A DNA stretch of 64,000 nt from assembly GCA_002699585.1 (NCBI GenBank), contig PABP01000033.1:16919-80918 (forward strand). Direction: 5' to 3'. The position numbers and the translations under genes are program-made. Origin of the DNA: Anaerolineaceae bacterium. GTDB taxonomy: Bacteria > Chloroflexota > Anaerolineae > Aggregatilineales > Phototrophicaceae. The notes beneath the pieces are model-generated. The model made no database searches, had not been told where the DNA came from, and saw only the letters and a list, made by a program, of their open reading frames with translations. Of the stretch, positions 24,833 to 33,024 are shown piece after piece (the first letter of the stretch is position 1; the number at the start of each line of letters is the position of its first letter).

Positions 24833-25468
24833 ATGACTAAGGTATTTATTAGTTATACCCGACGCAATGATTATGATAAACAATTTGCAGAGAGCGTGCG
24901 CTCCTGGTTAATCAATGACGGCTTTGATGTGTGGATGGATGTCCACGACATCCCCAGCGGGGCACATTGGGATACTGAAATCGATAATGCCTTAAAAGAC
25001 AGCGATGTCGTGCTGGGCCTCGTTTCCCCAGAGAGCGTTGGCTCCGATAATGTCAAAAATGAATGGGCCTGGGCGCTCCAGCGGGACAAGCTGCAACTGG
25101 CCTTGTTGGCCGATTGTGATATTCCGCACCGTTTTGTCCGCATCGACTATATCGACTTTCGTAAGCAAAATCAGGATTCCTGGCGGCGGCTGCACGACAC
25201 CTTGACCACAGTTGGCCCGCGCAGCGCACCTCGGCCTTCTCAAGGGAACAGTGTCCCGTTACAGGGATTGATTCAAGGGGTTTCGTCCCTGTTTGGTGGT
25301 GGAAGCTCTAAACCCCCTGCACCCATAAAGTCAGGTAGCCCCTGGACCAGTACCCGGTTGATTTTCATCTTTTTAGCGCTGTGTAGTTGTAGTTGTATCG
25401 GCGTGGCCGTTTTGAACGCTATTGGCGAGCAGATGATATATGATTGTATTTACTGGGGAGCATGCTAA
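24833..25468 (+). CDS. TIR-domain protein with C-terminal membrane helix
   Basis: A 211-residue protein. Residues 1-130 form a TIR domain: VFISYTRRND at the start, WMDVHDIPSGAHWDTEI, then VVLGLVSPESVGSDNVKNEWAWAL with Glu77 in the place of the catalytic Glu of NAD-hydrolysing TIRs. A Gly/Ser/Pro-rich linker follows, then one hydrophobic helix (about 174-196) that includes CSCSC. It has no paired gene: arsC is divergent on one side and modB convergent on the other, with a 4-base overlap of stop codons. Bacterial TIR proteins often act in NAD depletion during antiphage defence, but this membrane-anchored orphan could equally be a signalling protein. Confidence 0.88.
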   Translation: MTKVFISYTRRNDYDKQFAESVRSWLINDGFDVWMDVHDIPSGAHWDTEIDNALKDSDVVLGLVSPESVGSDNVKNEWAWALQRDKLQLALLADCDIPHRFVRIDYIDFRKQNQDSWRRLHDTLTTVGPRSAPRPSQGNSVPLQGLIQGVSSLFGGGSSKPPAPIKSGSPWTSTRLIFIFLALCSCSCIGVAVLNAIGEQMIYDCIYWGAC

Positions 25469-26274
25469 TCACCAACTAGCCTTGCAGTAATCCACTGGCT
25501 GACGAACAGCGCCCCTAATGCCAACCCAATCAAAATAATGCCTACCCAGGCCGCAGCTTCTAAATCGCGCTCAAAGATGTTGTAGACGAGCAGAGGCAGC
25601 GTCTGGGTGGTGCCCTCTAAACTGCCTGCGAATAAAATTGTCGCACCGAATTCGCCTAATGCCCGTGCCCATGATAATACTAACCCGGTGCTGAGGGCAG
25701 GTAACGCCATTGGTATGGTCACAAAACGAGAGACTTGCCATTCCGCCGCACCATCGATACGGGCAGCATCTCCATATTCCGGGTGCACAGCCTGGAAGCC
25801 GGCAATCGCTGATCTCAGGAAGAAGGGCATCGCCACAAAGACCTGGGCCATGACGACAGCGGTCGTCGTAAAGGGAATGTTGATGTCGAATTGTGCCAGG
25901 TATGGGCCGATGAGGCCATTGCGTCCGAATGCCAGCAGCAGCGCCAGACCCGCGACCGCAGGCGGCATGACAATCGGCAGCGTCAATAGCGACTGCATCA
26001 TCTGTCGCCAGCGGGACGTGCTGGCGGCTAACCACAGCGCCAACGGGATGCCTACAATCAGCATGATGAGCGTACTTAGACTGGTGGTCAGCATGCTGAG
26101 CACAATGGCGGTCAAGATCGTCTGACTGTTGACCAGGGCATTCTGGATGCCAGCCAACGCCGCGATAAACAGGGCTAATAGAGGCAAAACCAAGAAGATT
26201 GTGCCAATGCCAATCGCGGCAAAGTAGACGCCCCGGCGCAGATGGGCAATCAGACTCGGATGATCCTTAATCAC
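25465..26274 (-). CDS. modB: Molybdate ABC transporter permease ModB
   Basis: A 269-residue inner-membrane permease with about six helices. The loop that contacts the ATPase is present (WARALGEFGATILFAGS, a typical EAA motif of molybdate/sulfate permeases). The GTG start lies within the last codons of modA (8-base overlap), so the two are translationally coupled. No modC follows; the gene runs into the stop of the TIR gene from the other side. The ATPase must be encoded elsewhere. Tungstate or sulfate as substrate cannot be excluded from sequence alone. Confidence 0.9.
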   Translation of the reverse strand: MIKDHPSLIAHLRRGVYFAAIGIGTIFLVLPLLALFIAALAGIQNALVNSQTILTAIVLSMLTTSLSTLIMLIVGIPLALWLAASTSRWRQMMQSLLTLPIVMPPAVAGLALLLAFGRNGLIGPYLAQFDINIPFTTTAVVMAQVFVAMPFFLRSAIAGFQAVHPEYGDAARIDGAAEWQVSRFVTIPMALPALSTGLVLSWARALGEFGATILFAGSLEGTTQTLPLLVYNIFERDLEAAAWVGIILIGLALGALFVSQWITARLVGD

Positions 26275-27160
26275 AAACCACGCTTTCCCGTGAGACAGAC
26301 AGTAAGTCTCTTGCTGTGCTGGTGGGTACGCAGAATCCCCATCGTTTCAAGATTGCTTGGCCTGTTTCGCTGTGGATATAAGCAATGAAATCGGCAGCGC
26401 GTGTTGGTGACGGAGCGTTCGCTAAGGCGGCAATAGGATACACCACCAGAGGGTTAAGCTCATCTGGCAGTGGAACTACCTCAACATCATCAGCAATGGT
26501 GGCGGTAATGTCTGTGCGATAGACAAAGGCGGCATCCCCGGCCCCCAGGCCAATCCGGTTGGCGACGAGGCGCACGTTACTTTCTTCTGAAACGACATTT
26601 TCATTTACTGATGTCAGAAACGTGGGTTCATAGGTTTCGCTGAGTGCATTCAGGAGGTCATCTGTGTAGCTGCGAATGGGAACGCCGGGTGCGCCTAACA
26701 CCAGCCTGATACCAGGTTGGGCCAGATCAGCAGGGGATGTGATGGGCGGCGTCATGTCTTTGCGTACAATGAGCGCCAACTGATTGACAGCGAAAACGGA
26801 CATCTGCTCAGGCTTAACCAGATCCGCTGCCTGTACCCGCTGCATCTGGGCGGCATCGGCGCTGGCGAAAACATCTGCCGGAGCACCGTTCAATAACTGT
26901 GCGGCCAGGGTCGATGACCCGGCGAACTGCCATTGGATATGGACATCTGGGTGTTCTTGCTCATAGGCGCTGCCAACTTCTGAGAGGGCATCTGTCAATG
27001 ACGAGGCCGCATAAATCGTGAGGTTTTCTGTGGAAGTGGACACGCATCCATATAACAGGATTGTGATTGCTGTTACGGTAAATAAGGCCGATAAACGGCC
27101 TATGAAGTGATATAATGTCGCTATCCGAACCATATATGCATCTACTTTGTTGTACAACAT
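26267..27160 (-). CDS. modA: Molybdate-binding lipoprotein ModA
   Basis: A 297-residue substrate-binding protein that captures molybdate outside the membrane for ModB. The N-terminus has a hydrophobic signal ending in a lipobox-like LLYGC. The mature part begins with LTIYAASSLTDAL, the ModA hallmark with oxyanion-binding Ser residues, and continues with FAGSSTLAAQL, GAPADVFASADAAQM and GDAAFVYRTD. A start nine codons later (27133) is possible. A small palindrome (27189-27202) lies 29 bases upstream. Confidence 0.93.
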   Translation of the reverse strand: MLYNKVDAYMVRIATLYHFIGRLSALFTVTAITILLYGCVSTSTENLTIYAASSLTDALSEVGSAYEQEHPDVHIQWQFAGSSTLAAQLLNGAPADVFASADAAQMQRVQAADLVKPEQMSVFAVNQLALIVRKDMTPPITSPADLAQPGIRLVLGAPGVPIRSYTDDLLNALSETYEPTFLTSVNENVVSEESNVRLVANRIGLGAGDAAFVYRTDITATIADDVEVVPLPDELNPLVVYPIAALANAPSPTRAADFIAYIHSETGQAILKRWGFCVPTSTARDLLSVSRESVVCD

Positions 27161-27188
27161 CTCATTAAGACAAAAAGTGTCATCAAAA

Positions 27189-27202
27189 ACATAATGTTAT
27201 GT
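27189..27202. promoter_or_regulatory. Inverted repeat upstream of modA
   Basis: ACATAA-TG-TTATGT, 6-bp arms, 29 bases before the modA start. The place and symmetry fit an operator; it does not obviously match the E. coli ModE box. Confidence 0.4.
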
Positions 27203-27243
27203 CGGCAAGTAAACTGATTTTTCTTAAATAACTGAGTAGGTGA

Positions 27244-27285
27244 ATGTGGCATACAATCGTTGGGGGATTCATCGTATTGCCACAT
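27244..27285 (+). repeat. Long hairpin in the leader of the receiver-domain gene
   Basis: ATGTGGCATAC (27244-27254) pairs with GTATTGCCACAT (27274-27285), 11 pairs with a single-base bulge; inside, AATC can pair with GATT around a G-rich GTTGGGG loop. It ends 38 bases before the GTG of the receiver gene. No T-run follows on either strand, so it is not a simple terminator. Confidence 0.55.
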
Positions 27286-27323
27286 AATAACTACACCGAA
27301 TTCTATCAGGCAGGGAGCAGTTC

Positions 27324-27695
27324 GTGTCACATTTGCCCAACGGCAAAATAATGATCGTCGATGATGATGCCACCAATCGCGAAGTAATGGAAGCTTTCTT
27401 GACGCTCGAACAATTCGAGGTAATGGTCGCGGCGCATGGACTTGATGCCCTTGAGCAGATCAAAGAGGAGCAGCCCGATCTCGTCCTGTTGGATATTCGT
27501 ATGCCCATGATGAATGGTTTCGACGTTTGCCGTGCGATCAAAGCACAATATGATATTCCCGTTTTCATGTTGACCGGGTTGGATGCGGAAGAACAACGCC
27601 GCCAAGCCACAGAGGCTGGGGCAGATGCGTTCATCACGCGCCCCTTCGACATTGTAAGGCTCATGGCGCGCATCCGACAATACCTGCCGCATTAA
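27324..27695 (+). CDS. Stand-alone response-regulator receiver domain
   Basis: A 123-residue single-domain receiver (CheY/Spo0F-like). The acidic pocket is Asp13-Asp15 region (IVDDDA), phosphoacceptor Asp57 (LVLLDIRMP), and Thr83 (MLTG). The usually invariant Lys of the KPF motif is Arg105 (ITRPF), a substitution expected to alter phosphorylation-induced switching. No output domain and no histidine kinase nearby, so its partner is unknown. Start is GTG with GGGAG upstream. Confidence 0.92.
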   Translation: MSHLPNGKIMIVDDDATNREVMEAFLTLEQFEVMVAAHGLDALEQIKEEQPDLVLLDIRMPMMNGFDVCRAIKAQYDIPVFMLTGLDAEEQRRQATEAGADAFITRPFDIVRLMARIRQYLPH

Positions 27696-27929
27696 CCTGT
27701 CACCTTAACCTGCCGCAATCATTGGATGCAATGGGTTATCCGTCTGCCTAAAGGCTCCTCTGACGGTATGCCGTTTGTACGATTGCCCGACGCTTCATCC
27801 ATGTTGTTTTGTGTCCAGGCGCATCAACCGCTACACTACATGTCGATTGCTTGATAGCGGCTTTTGGCTGCTTGGGTAATCTTATCCTGTGAAAACTGGA
27901 CATTCCGTGTTGGTGACGCGGTCTTCGAT

Positions 27930-28541
27930 ATGTCATATTCTTCGCGCCGTAATGGACCCCCAAGCTGGTTTATTTTCCTCATTGCCATTGCTATTGTATT
28001 TGGCATCTATTACGTATTTATTGAGGCACGCGACTTTTTTGCGAGTGGGGCACAAAGCCCAATCAATGCGACCCAGGCAGCTGAGCTAGAAGCGACAGCT
28101 ACTATCGAGCAGCGGTTGGCCCAGGACGCCTTGCCGACGCGCCGCCCAACCAGTACGCCGACGCCGGAATGCCAGACATTTGTGGTGAATGTGCCCAGCG
28201 CCATCATCCGTGACCAGCCTTCGACAGCCGGGCGCTTGCTGGAAAGTATCCCGGAGGGCACAGAAGTTTGTGTCATCCAGCGGGAAGGCACGACGGATTG
28301 GTACCTCATTGATCGTAATACCATCACGACGCGCATTGAAGTTGGCTATATGCGCGATGATTTAATTGAACCGTTGAACCCGACGCCAACGCCCAGCAAC
28401 ACGTCGCCACCCCCGCCGAGTATTACGCCGACATTCACGCCTTCAGCCACGTTGACGCCAACGATAACGCCCACGTTAGAGGCAACCCAGACGCCGGAAC
28501 CGCGCAATGTTACACCCCAGAATGCGCCTGTTTCCTCGTGA
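27930..28541 (+). CDS. Membrane-anchored SH3-like domain protein with Thr/Pro-rich tail
   Basis: A 203-residue protein from ATG at 27930: short basic N-terminus, one membrane helix (about 13-32), an Ala/Thr-rich linker, an SH3b-like domain starting near QTFVVNVPSAIIRDQPST with LLESIPEGTEVCVI and VGYMRDDLI, then a low-complexity tail of repeated TP(T/S) units. The domain type commonly binds cell-wall or glycan components, and PT-rich tails are usual in exported Chloroflexota proteins. A longer TTG start is possible but would add a stretch without homology. Function unknown. Confidence 0.7.
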   Translation: MSYSSRRNGPPSWFIFLIAIAIVFGIYYVFIEARDFFASGAQSPINATQAAELEATATIEQRLAQDALPTRRPTSTPTPECQTFVVNVPSAIIRDQPSTAGRLLESIPEGTEVCVIQREGTTDWYLIDRNTITTRIEVGYMRDDLIEPLNPTPTPSNTSPPPPSITPTFTPSATLTPTITPTLEATQTPEPRNVTPQNAPVSS

Positions 28542-28715
28542 TGGCATAGACCACTTTCTCTCATCACATAACGAAGTGTAACATGGTCTATATTGTCCAT
28601 CAGTTGCGGACGGTACGAGTTTGTTTAGAATAACACTATGCTCTTTACTGATTTTCCAAGTAAATTGTGTTGTATTCAATGTGGTGTATAGGGTGTTTAC
28701 ACCGGAAGGTGGTTC

Positions 28716-30038
28716 ATGTTTGATTCGCCGATTTTAGAAGTTATTGTTGGCATGATCTTTATCTACAGCTTGCTGAGTGTGTTGGTGACGCAGATCAACA
28801 CCGTCGTGGCGACTGTACTAAGATTGCGTGCGCGTCATTTGTTAGAAGGCATCACCGAACTGGTTCAAGATCCGATTTTGCGGGCCAAGCTGGTGACGCA
28901 CCCTCTCATTCGGCTGGTGAACAGCGATCTGGTATTGCCAGACCAGCGCATTACCAAGGAACAGGCCGATCAAATCGTCAATTCTGGGGTGCAGGCTGTG
29001 ACCTGGATCAACCCTAAGACCTTTACCGATGTGCTCATTACGCTGCTGCGGGTGGATTCTGACAAGGAACTGTTCGGGGCGCTGTTCGATATTATCGATG
29101 GTATGCCGCCGGGTGGGGATCGTCGCCGTCTGCGGTTGATTGTCAACCGACTGACGACAACTGGCGAAGGGCTGGACGAATTGCGGCAGGCCATCGCCAA
29201 TTTGCCGGAAGCGATCTATCGTGAAGCGCTTACGGAGGCGCTGGACGAAATCGACGATGAAATTGGCCAGATGGGCCTGGAACCAACCAGCATTGTGTCT
29301 TTGATGGCTGGTTTGCGGAACATCGCCAATCCTTATTTCCGCACGGCATTGCAAACCATCTTATCGACCACGCAAAATGTCGAGCAAGCTGCCGAACAGA
29401 TCGAAACCTGGTTTAATGAGCAGATGGACCGCACCACGACCGCCTATAAGCGCACTATGATTTACTGGTCGCTGGGTGTGGGTATCCTGATAGCAGTGGT
29501 GCTCAATGTCGATACGTTGAATATCGCCCGAACGTTATGGGAAGACCCGACGGTTCGTAATCAGGTTCTGGTATTGGCGGAAACCACCGATCTGGCGGCG
29601 CTCAATGCCCAGGCTGAGGCTGAAATGAATGCCGCCCAGGCTGAGGGTCAATCGCAAACTGCGCAAGAAGTGTTGGATGCGATTGCGCAGCGCTCCGATG
29701 CGGCCCTGGATACGATCAATACGCTATTGGGTCTGCGCTTACCGTTGGGCTGGCGCTTTGAACCTATTGACAAGGCGCTGCCGCTAACTGTCGATACCAA
29801 TGGCGATGGTGAAGCCGACTCTGTAGCTGAAGGCACGCAGTTGACGGCGGTCCAGCAAGTGCTGCTATGGGATGCGGGCAATTTGTGGAATTATTTGCCG
29901 GGGAACAGCCCGAACTGGCTTAGTTTGATCGTTGGCAAACTTATTGGCCTGGTGGCGACGATGATCGCGGTTGCCCAGGGTGCGCCATTCTGGTTTAACC
30001 TGCTCGGTCGTTTGACGGGGCGCAACAGCGGCACGTAA
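28716..30038 (+). CDS. Conserved membrane protein of unknown function
   Basis: A 440-residue protein: N-terminal helix (about 8-30, IFIYSLLSVLVTQIN), a long soluble helical region with RARHLLEGITELVQDP, then NEQMDRTTTAYKRTM leading into a second helix (about 248-268) and a final hydrophobic segment near 405-425. It matches a widespread family of unknown role in which a short LRAR.L..GI..L..DP motif and a WFNxxMDRTxxxYKR motif are typical. DTNGDGEADS near 365 looks like a calcium-binding loop. A strong bidirectional terminator follows. Confidence 0.75.
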   Translation: MFDSPILEVIVGMIFIYSLLSVLVTQINTVVATVLRLRARHLLEGITELVQDPILRAKLVTHPLIRLVNSDLVLPDQRITKEQADQIVNSGVQAVTWINPKTFTDVLITLLRVDSDKELFGALFDIIDGMPPGGDRRRLRLIVNRLTTTGEGLDELRQAIANLPEAIYREALTEALDEIDDEIGQMGLEPTSIVSLMAGLRNIANPYFRTALQTILSTTQNVEQAAEQIETWFNEQMDRTTTAYKRTMIYWSLGVGILIAVVLNVDTLNIARTLWEDPTVRNQVLVLAETTDLAALNAQAEAEMNAAQAEGQSQTAQEVLDAIAQRSDAALDTINTLLGLRLPLGWRFEPIDKALPLTVDTNGDGEADSVAEGTQLTAVQQVLLWDAGNLWNYLPGNSPNWLSLIVGKLIGLVATMIAVAQGAPFWFNLLGRLTGRNSGT

Positions 30039-30066
30039 ACGTGACTGACACAAGTAAATAGATAAG

Positions 30067-30098
30067 AAAAACAGGGTGCTTATGGGTACCCTGTTTTT
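30067..30098. terminator. Bidirectional intrinsic terminator
   Basis: An 11-bp perfect stem (30067-30077 with 30088-30098), loop of 10, A-run on one side and T-run on the other, between the convergent membrane-protein and phosphohexomutase genes. Confidence 0.9.
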
Positions 30099-30122
30099 AA
30101 TATAGATTTTGGGATGATGTGA

Positions 30123-31562
30123 TTATTTGCTGATGATCGTTTGACCCATATCGCCACCGGCTGTCAGGAGGGCGGCGACATCCTCGCCTGTGGGAGCTTC
30201 CGCATAAATGCGCAGGACGGGTTCGGTGCCACTGGGGCGGATCAGCAGCCAACTATCGTCGGCCATATAGTATTTGATGCCATCCATCGTGTTGATGCGC
30301 GTCACAGTCTGGCCATTGAGCATGGCTGGAGCCGCGTCCTGGAGCTTTTCCACGATGGTTTGCTTGGGTAGCTGTACATCCAGCCGCACATCATTGCGCG
30401 CATAACAAGCTGGACCAAAACTCTGCTGTAGTTCTGTGATGATTTCATGGAGTGGGGCGTCCAACTTGGCGATGACTTCTAGCAGGAGCAGGCCCATCAG
30501 CACGCCATCACCCTCTGGAATGTGGCCTTTAACGCCAATGCCGCCGCTTTCTTCGCCGCCAATGAGCACGTCGTTGTTCATCATCAAATCTGCAATATGG
30601 TTGAAGCCAACGGGTGTTTCATGCAGTTTCAGACCATAGGCTTTGCACATTTTGTCGATCATAAAGGTGGTCGAAATGGTTTTGACGACATCGCCTGACA
30701 TTTTGCGATGTTCGACCAGATGACGCAGCACAAGCGCAAAAATCGTATGTGGATCGACGAAATTGCCGAAGTTATCAACTGCGCCGATGCGGTCGGCGTC
30801 GCCATCGGTGGCCAGTCCGACATGCGCCTGTTCGCGCTGAACCGCGGCCACCAATTCAGTCAGATACTTCAAGATGGGTTCCGGGTGGATGCCGCCGAAG
30901 CCGGGGTTCATGATGCCCCGAATTTCAGTGACGTGCGTCCGAGTACGTGCCAGGATGGCTGGCAACGCTCCTCGGCCAGAACCATACATGGCATCTGTGA
31001 CCACTTTGAGTTCACTGCCGCTGATGAGGTCCAGGTCAACCAGTTCACTGATGTGCTGGAAGTAAACCCAGGTCGGGTCAAAACGGCGGATCATGTCGCT
31101 ATCCAAGCCGCGCTGGTAGTCCATGATATTGGGACCACGCGCATTGAGTTCCATCTGCTTCAGATGGCGCTCGACCAGCTTGGATTGTGTTTGGGTAGCG
31201 CTGCCACCATAGTTGGCCTTGAGCTTGAATCCGTTGTAGCGGGGTGGGTTGTGGCTGGCGGTGATGACGATGCCAGCATCGGCTTTTTTCTCGACGACAT
31301 TATAGGACACAGCCGGGGTCGGGACATCTGAGCGCGACAACCAGGCAACGATGCCATTCCCCGCCATCACCCGCGCGACCTCAATTGCAAAACGATCTGA
31401 CAGAAAGCGGGTATCGTAGCCAATGACGACTTCTGGGGACGCATTCCCATCGGCAGACTCGTTGATGGCATCAGCAACAGCCTGGGAAACGAGATGTAAA
31501 TTGGCAAAAGTGAAGGTGTCCGCGATAACGGCGCGCCAACCGTCGGTACCAAAACTAATCAT
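30123..31562 (-). CDS. Phosphoglucomutase/phosphomannomutase family
   Basis: A 479-residue alpha-D-phosphohexomutase that moves phosphate between C1 and C6 of a hexose. All four active-site loops are visible: FGTDGWRA at the start, the phosphoserine loop ITASHNPPRYNGFK, the metal loop DGDADRIG, the sugar-specificity loop GGEESGG, and the phosphate-binding loop RPSGTEP. Length is normal. Whether glucose, mannose or both is used cannot be set from sequence; GEESGG is the loop type found in enzymes handling glucose and mannose. It can supply glucose-1-phosphate for RmlA or mannose-1-phosphate for other nucleotide sugars. Confidence 0.92.
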   Translation of the reverse strand: MISFGTDGWRAVIADTFTFANLHLVSQAVADAINESADGNASPEVVIGYDTRFLSDRFAIEVARVMAGNGIVAWLSRSDVPTPAVSYNVVEKKADAGIVITASHNPPRYNGFKLKANYGGSATQTQSKLVERHLKQMELNARGPNIMDYQRGLDSDMIRRFDPTWVYFQHISELVDLDLISGSELKVVTDAMYGSGRGALPAILARTRTHVTEIRGIMNPGFGGIHPEPILKYLTELVAAVQREQAHVGLATDGDADRIGAVDNFGNFVDPHTIFALVLRHLVEHRKMSGDVVKTISTTFMIDKMCKAYGLKLHETPVGFNHIADLMMNNDVLIGGEESGGIGVKGHIPEGDGVLMGLLLLEVIAKLDAPLHEIITELQQSFGPACYARNDVRLDVQLPKQTIVEKLQDAAPAMLNGQTVTRINTMDGIKYYMADDSWLLIRPSGTEPVLRIYAEAPTGEDVAALLTAGGDMGQTIISK

Positions 31563-31669
31563 AGGTGGGTGTGGTCCTCAAGCAAATGAGTAAGAAAACA
31601 AATCGCTAAGTACGAAGATGGTCTACACGACCATGCTTTACAAATACATTATACCGATTATCAAGTAAC

Positions 31670-31694
31670 AAAAAGGGAAGGCAAGGGCCTTCCC
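31670..31694 (-). terminator. Intrinsic terminator after the G1P-dehydrogenase-like gene
   Basis: An 8-bp G/C-rich stem (31675-31682 with 31687-31694), 4-nt loop, followed on the minus strand by TTTTTG. It lies 24 bases after the stop of the gene at 31718. Confidence 0.85.
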
Positions 31695-31717
31695 GATAGA
31701 ATCATAACGTTCAGGTG

Positions 31718-32761
31718 CTACAGGGGATGTTCATCGCTGAGATCAAGGCCCGTTCGTGCCAGCAACCGCTGGGCTTCGTCGCTGTTGATGTCCAGATCGT
31801 TGACGATACTGTAGGGCAGGTTGTGCTGCTTGACGTAATCCGGCAGGATTTGCAGCGTTTCTACGATGTCATCGCGGCGTAGTTGACCGAGGCGCACACC
31901 TGCGCTTAATAGTGTATCGCGGATAGGTGCGATGTTCTGGTCATGGAGTGCGGCAGCGATCAGAATGCCGGGACCAACGAGGTCGCTGTAGGGTACGCCC
32001 TGGGCGTGCGAAGCGCGCGGCTCAATGGCATAGGCGAAGAACTGTTCCGCGCCTTCCTGGGGCCGATTATGACCGAGTTGGTTGGTAAGCTGAACTTCCA
32101 CACAGATGAGGTCAAGCAGCTTACGCAGGGCATCCGGGCTACCACGACCGACTGCATCAGCAATTTTATAGGCTTGCTGGGCAATACTGGCCGCAACCTG
32201 GGCTGCCCATAGCTGATAGCGCTCGTGGGGTGCATTCTTGCGACGGTCCGCCGCGTATTTCCAGTCAAGCAGGCCAGTTGTCATGCTTAGGATTTCCACG
32301 ATGCCTGTACCGCGAATGTGGTCCGGTGCGCTGCTGACCACGTCAAAATCGACGTAGACTTTCTCGGCAGGGCCGGTGGTTTCATAGGCGACACTGCCAT
32401 CTTTACGAACGGCAACCAACGAGGTAAAGAAGCCATCCACGCTTAATGACGTGGGGATGATGACCGCAGGCTTGCCCGTTTTGTGGGCGACATATTTGGC
32501 AGAGTCCGCAGCCAGACCCCCGCCGATGCCATAGACGACTTCGACGTGCTCCGGCAAGCCATCAGCCAAGGAGTTCAAGAAGCCTTGTTCCGCTGTGCGG
32601 GGTTCTGCCTGGACGACAATGGGTAGGTTCAATAACGAGCCGACCGCATTCCAGGCGCGGTTGCCTGTCAGAACAGCCGCAGGGCGTGTTTCCGTAACTG
32701 ACCCCAGGTCATCAATGACTTCAATATGTGGCAAATTCCAGATCGTCTCTCGTGTCGCCAT
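31718..32761 (-). CDS. Glycerol-1-phosphate dehydrogenase-like iron-containing ADH family protein
   Basis: A 347-residue protein of the dehydroquinate-synthase/iron-ADH superfamily. VVYGIGGGLAADSAKYVAHKTGKPAVIIPTSLSVDGF reads, in parts, like the NAD-binding and substrate loops of EgsA/AraM (GIGGGSxxDxAKYxAxKTGxPxxxxPTxxSxDG). Candidate metal ligands lie further on (GHNRPQEGAEQFF and the SHAQGV segment). EgsA makes sn-glycerol-1-phosphate, the backbone of archaeal-type lipids, and AraM does the same in Bacillus. The match is partial, so substrate is uncertain. Start ATG at 32761 has GGAG 10 bases upstream; GTG at 32785 is an alternative. Confidence 0.75.
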   Translation of the reverse strand: MATRETIWNLPHIEVIDDLGSVTETRPAAVLTGNRAWNAVGSLLNLPIVVQAEPRTAEQGFLNSLADGLPEHVEVVYGIGGGLAADSAKYVAHKTGKPAVIIPTSLSVDGFFTSLVAVRKDGSVAYETTGPAEKVYVDFDVVSSAPDHIRGTGIVEILSMTTGLLDWKYAADRRKNAPHERYQLWAAQVAASIAQQAYKIADAVGRGSPDALRKLLDLICVEVQLTNQLGHNRPQEGAEQFFAYAIEPRASHAQGVPYSDLVGPGILIAAALHDQNIAPIRDTLLSAGVRLGQLRRDDIVETLQILPDYVKQHNLPYSIVNDLDINSDEAQRLLARTGLDLSDEHPL

Positions 32762-32832
32762 ATGCGGCATACTCCATAGTTGCACCCAACACTGCTCAAT
32801 GTCCTAAATATAGTCGGAAACGCCTGAATGTG

Positions 32833-32911
32833 CTACCCAAATCATCAGTTGAACAGTGGCGAGCTTGCAGCGGGTAGGGCGACTGCATCGGGTGACGAAA
32901 GTCACCACCCG
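32833..32911 (+). promoter_or_regulatory. Candidate structured leader upstream of fhs
   Basis: Three pairings are possible: CTACCC (32833-32838) with GGGTAG (32872-32877); TGCAG (32866-32870) with CTGCA (32883-32887); and a hairpin 32889-32911 with a GAAA tetraloop closed by GAC/GTC and CGGG/CCCG. Two CGGGT copies compete for partners, so alternative folds exist. Formate-THF ligase genes are known targets of the ZTP riboswitch, but the conserved ZTP blocks are not convincingly present. Whether this region is transcribed is not shown. Confidence 0.35.
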
Positions 32912-33024
32912 GTCATTAGTTCCATACCAATCGGACATGGCTATACACTACGGTTATGTAGTGCATGGTAAACTGCACAAATGAAATTATAGTTAGTTTG
33001 TTTACTTTGCATATGGAGCTAAAT

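Noticed and set aside
24833..27160. Antiphage defence island around the TIR gene
   Set aside because: Neighbours are arsenic and molybdate genes; no other defence gene is present, so only the TIR protein itself is noted.
32833..32911. ZTP or THF riboswitch upstream of fhs
   Set aside because: Some GACTG and hairpin resemblance, but the conserved ZTP blocks are not in place; kept only as an unnamed structured leader.
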